NCBI GenBank assembly: GCA_021825025.1
Contig: JAKAIP010000057.1
Span: 1 to 5,265, forward strand
Source of the DNA: a bacterium
GTDB taxonomy: Bacteria; Patescibacteria; Paceibacteria; UBA9973; SBAW01
DNA length: 5,265 bases
Direction: 5' to 3'
Shown here: in pieces, positions 4,914 to 5,265 of the stretch
Numbering within the stretch: the stretch's first letter is position 1
Layout: the number at the start of each line of letters is the position of its first letter
Program-made: the position numbers and the translations under genes
The notes under the pieces: model-generated
Seen by the model: the letters and a program-made list of their open reading frames with translations, nothing else
What the model was told of the DNA's origin: nothing
The model's database searches: none

Positions 4914-5265
4914 ATGATGGAGTACTCTATAGCGCTTCCGAGCAAGCCGCGCATTGTTTCCGAAGGGGAATATGAAGGTGTCTATGAGATAGACGGTTTT
5001 TATCCTGGATATGGGCACACGATTGGCAACAGTCTGCGTCGCATCATTCTTTCCTCACTTCCAGGAGCAGCCATTACCAGCGTGCGCATCGAGGGTGTGG
5101 ATCATGAATTTTCAACCATGAACGGGGTCCGCGAAGATGTTGTCACTATCCTGCTCAACCTCAAAAAATTGCGCTTTGAAATTGTGAGTGGGGATACACA
5201 GACGGTAACCCTTTCCGTAAAAGGCCCGAAAAAGATTTCCGGTGCAGATATTACCTTGCCGGGCC
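4914..5265 (+). CDS. rpoA: DNA-directed RNA polymerase alpha subunit, N-terminal part (3' end outside window)
   Basis: The alpha subunit dimerises to nucleate assembly of RNA polymerase. The first 117 residues are present, all in the N-terminal assembly domain. GFYPGYGHTIGNSLRRIILS (28-47) with SLPGAAITSVRIEGVDHEFS (48-67) is the classic dimerisation and beta-contact region (E. coli FGHTLGNALRRILLSSMPG), including the paired arginines R42 and R43. NGVREDVVTILLNLKKLRFE (70-89) and VKGPKKISGADITLPG (102-117) follow in the expected order. The start is one of two adjacent ATG codons (4914 or 4917); both give nearly the same protein, and no Shine-Dalgarno sequence distinguishes them (cgattgagtt precedes). 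rpoA after rpsD is the standard order, with rplQ expected downstream outside the window. Nothing can be said about the C-terminal DNA-binding domain. Firm identification. Confidence 0.97.
   Translation, partial: MMEYSIALPSKPRIVSEGEYEGVYEIDGFYPGYGHTIGNSLRRIILSSLPGAAITSVRIEGVDHEFSTMNGVREDVVTILLNLKKLRFEIVSGDTQTVTLSVKGPKKISGADITLPG

Overview
The window looks like chromosomal housekeeping DNA from a member of the Candidate Phyla Radiation (Patescibacteria), most likely the Parcubacteria side. The reasons are the shortened alanyl-tRNA synthetase with no C-terminal oligomerisation domain, S11 starting MGKKRIV, S4 starting MIIGPKYKIC, and a pair of envelope-type genes whose sequence style matches uncharacterised CPR proteins. 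This is judged from remembered family features, not from a search. All supported genes are on the + strand and densely packed. The standard genetic code fits: TGA ends one gene, and no recoding is needed anywhere.

Layout. Positions 1-762 hold the 3' part of alaS, covering the end of the activation half and the whole editing domain. Positions 794-1750 encode a cytoplasmic protein resembling a degenerate FtsA/PilM-type actin fold. Positions 1758-3017 encode a single-pass membrane protein with a proline/arginine-rich cytoplasmic tail and a large extracytoplasmic beta-rich region resembling baseplate-J-like CPR proteins. A near-consensus promoter at 3034-3062 then opens the alpha-operon-type cluster infA (3080-3292), rpmJ (3298-3411, very short), rpsM (3430-3810), rpsK (3840-4268), rpsD (4276-4878) and rpoA (from 4914, cut by the window end). 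The secY-adk-map genes that often precede infA are not there. A second promoter-like pair lies at the rpsM/rpsK junction.

How the genes work together. The ribosomal cluster supplies IF1, L36, S13, S11, S4 and the RNA polymerase alpha subunit, the classic translation/transcription unit. The two genes before it form their own tight pair with a 7-nt gap. Their topology, a cytoplasmic actin-like protein beside a bitopic protein with a conserved-looking cytoplasmic N-terminus, recalls PilM/PilN or FtsA with a membrane partner. This is the least described part of the window and the best candidate for an unknown envelope complex.

Expression signals. None of the chosen starts has a convincing Shine-Dalgarno sequence, while several have a -10-like hexamer placed so that the transcript would begin 0 to about 11 nt before the start codon. 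This suggests leaderless or very short-leader mRNAs, but part of the pattern may come from Val-stop codons (GTA TAA) that happen to spell TATAA. No RNA genes, mobile elements, CRISPR arrays or large repeats were seen, and no non-coding stretch is longer than about 65 bases.
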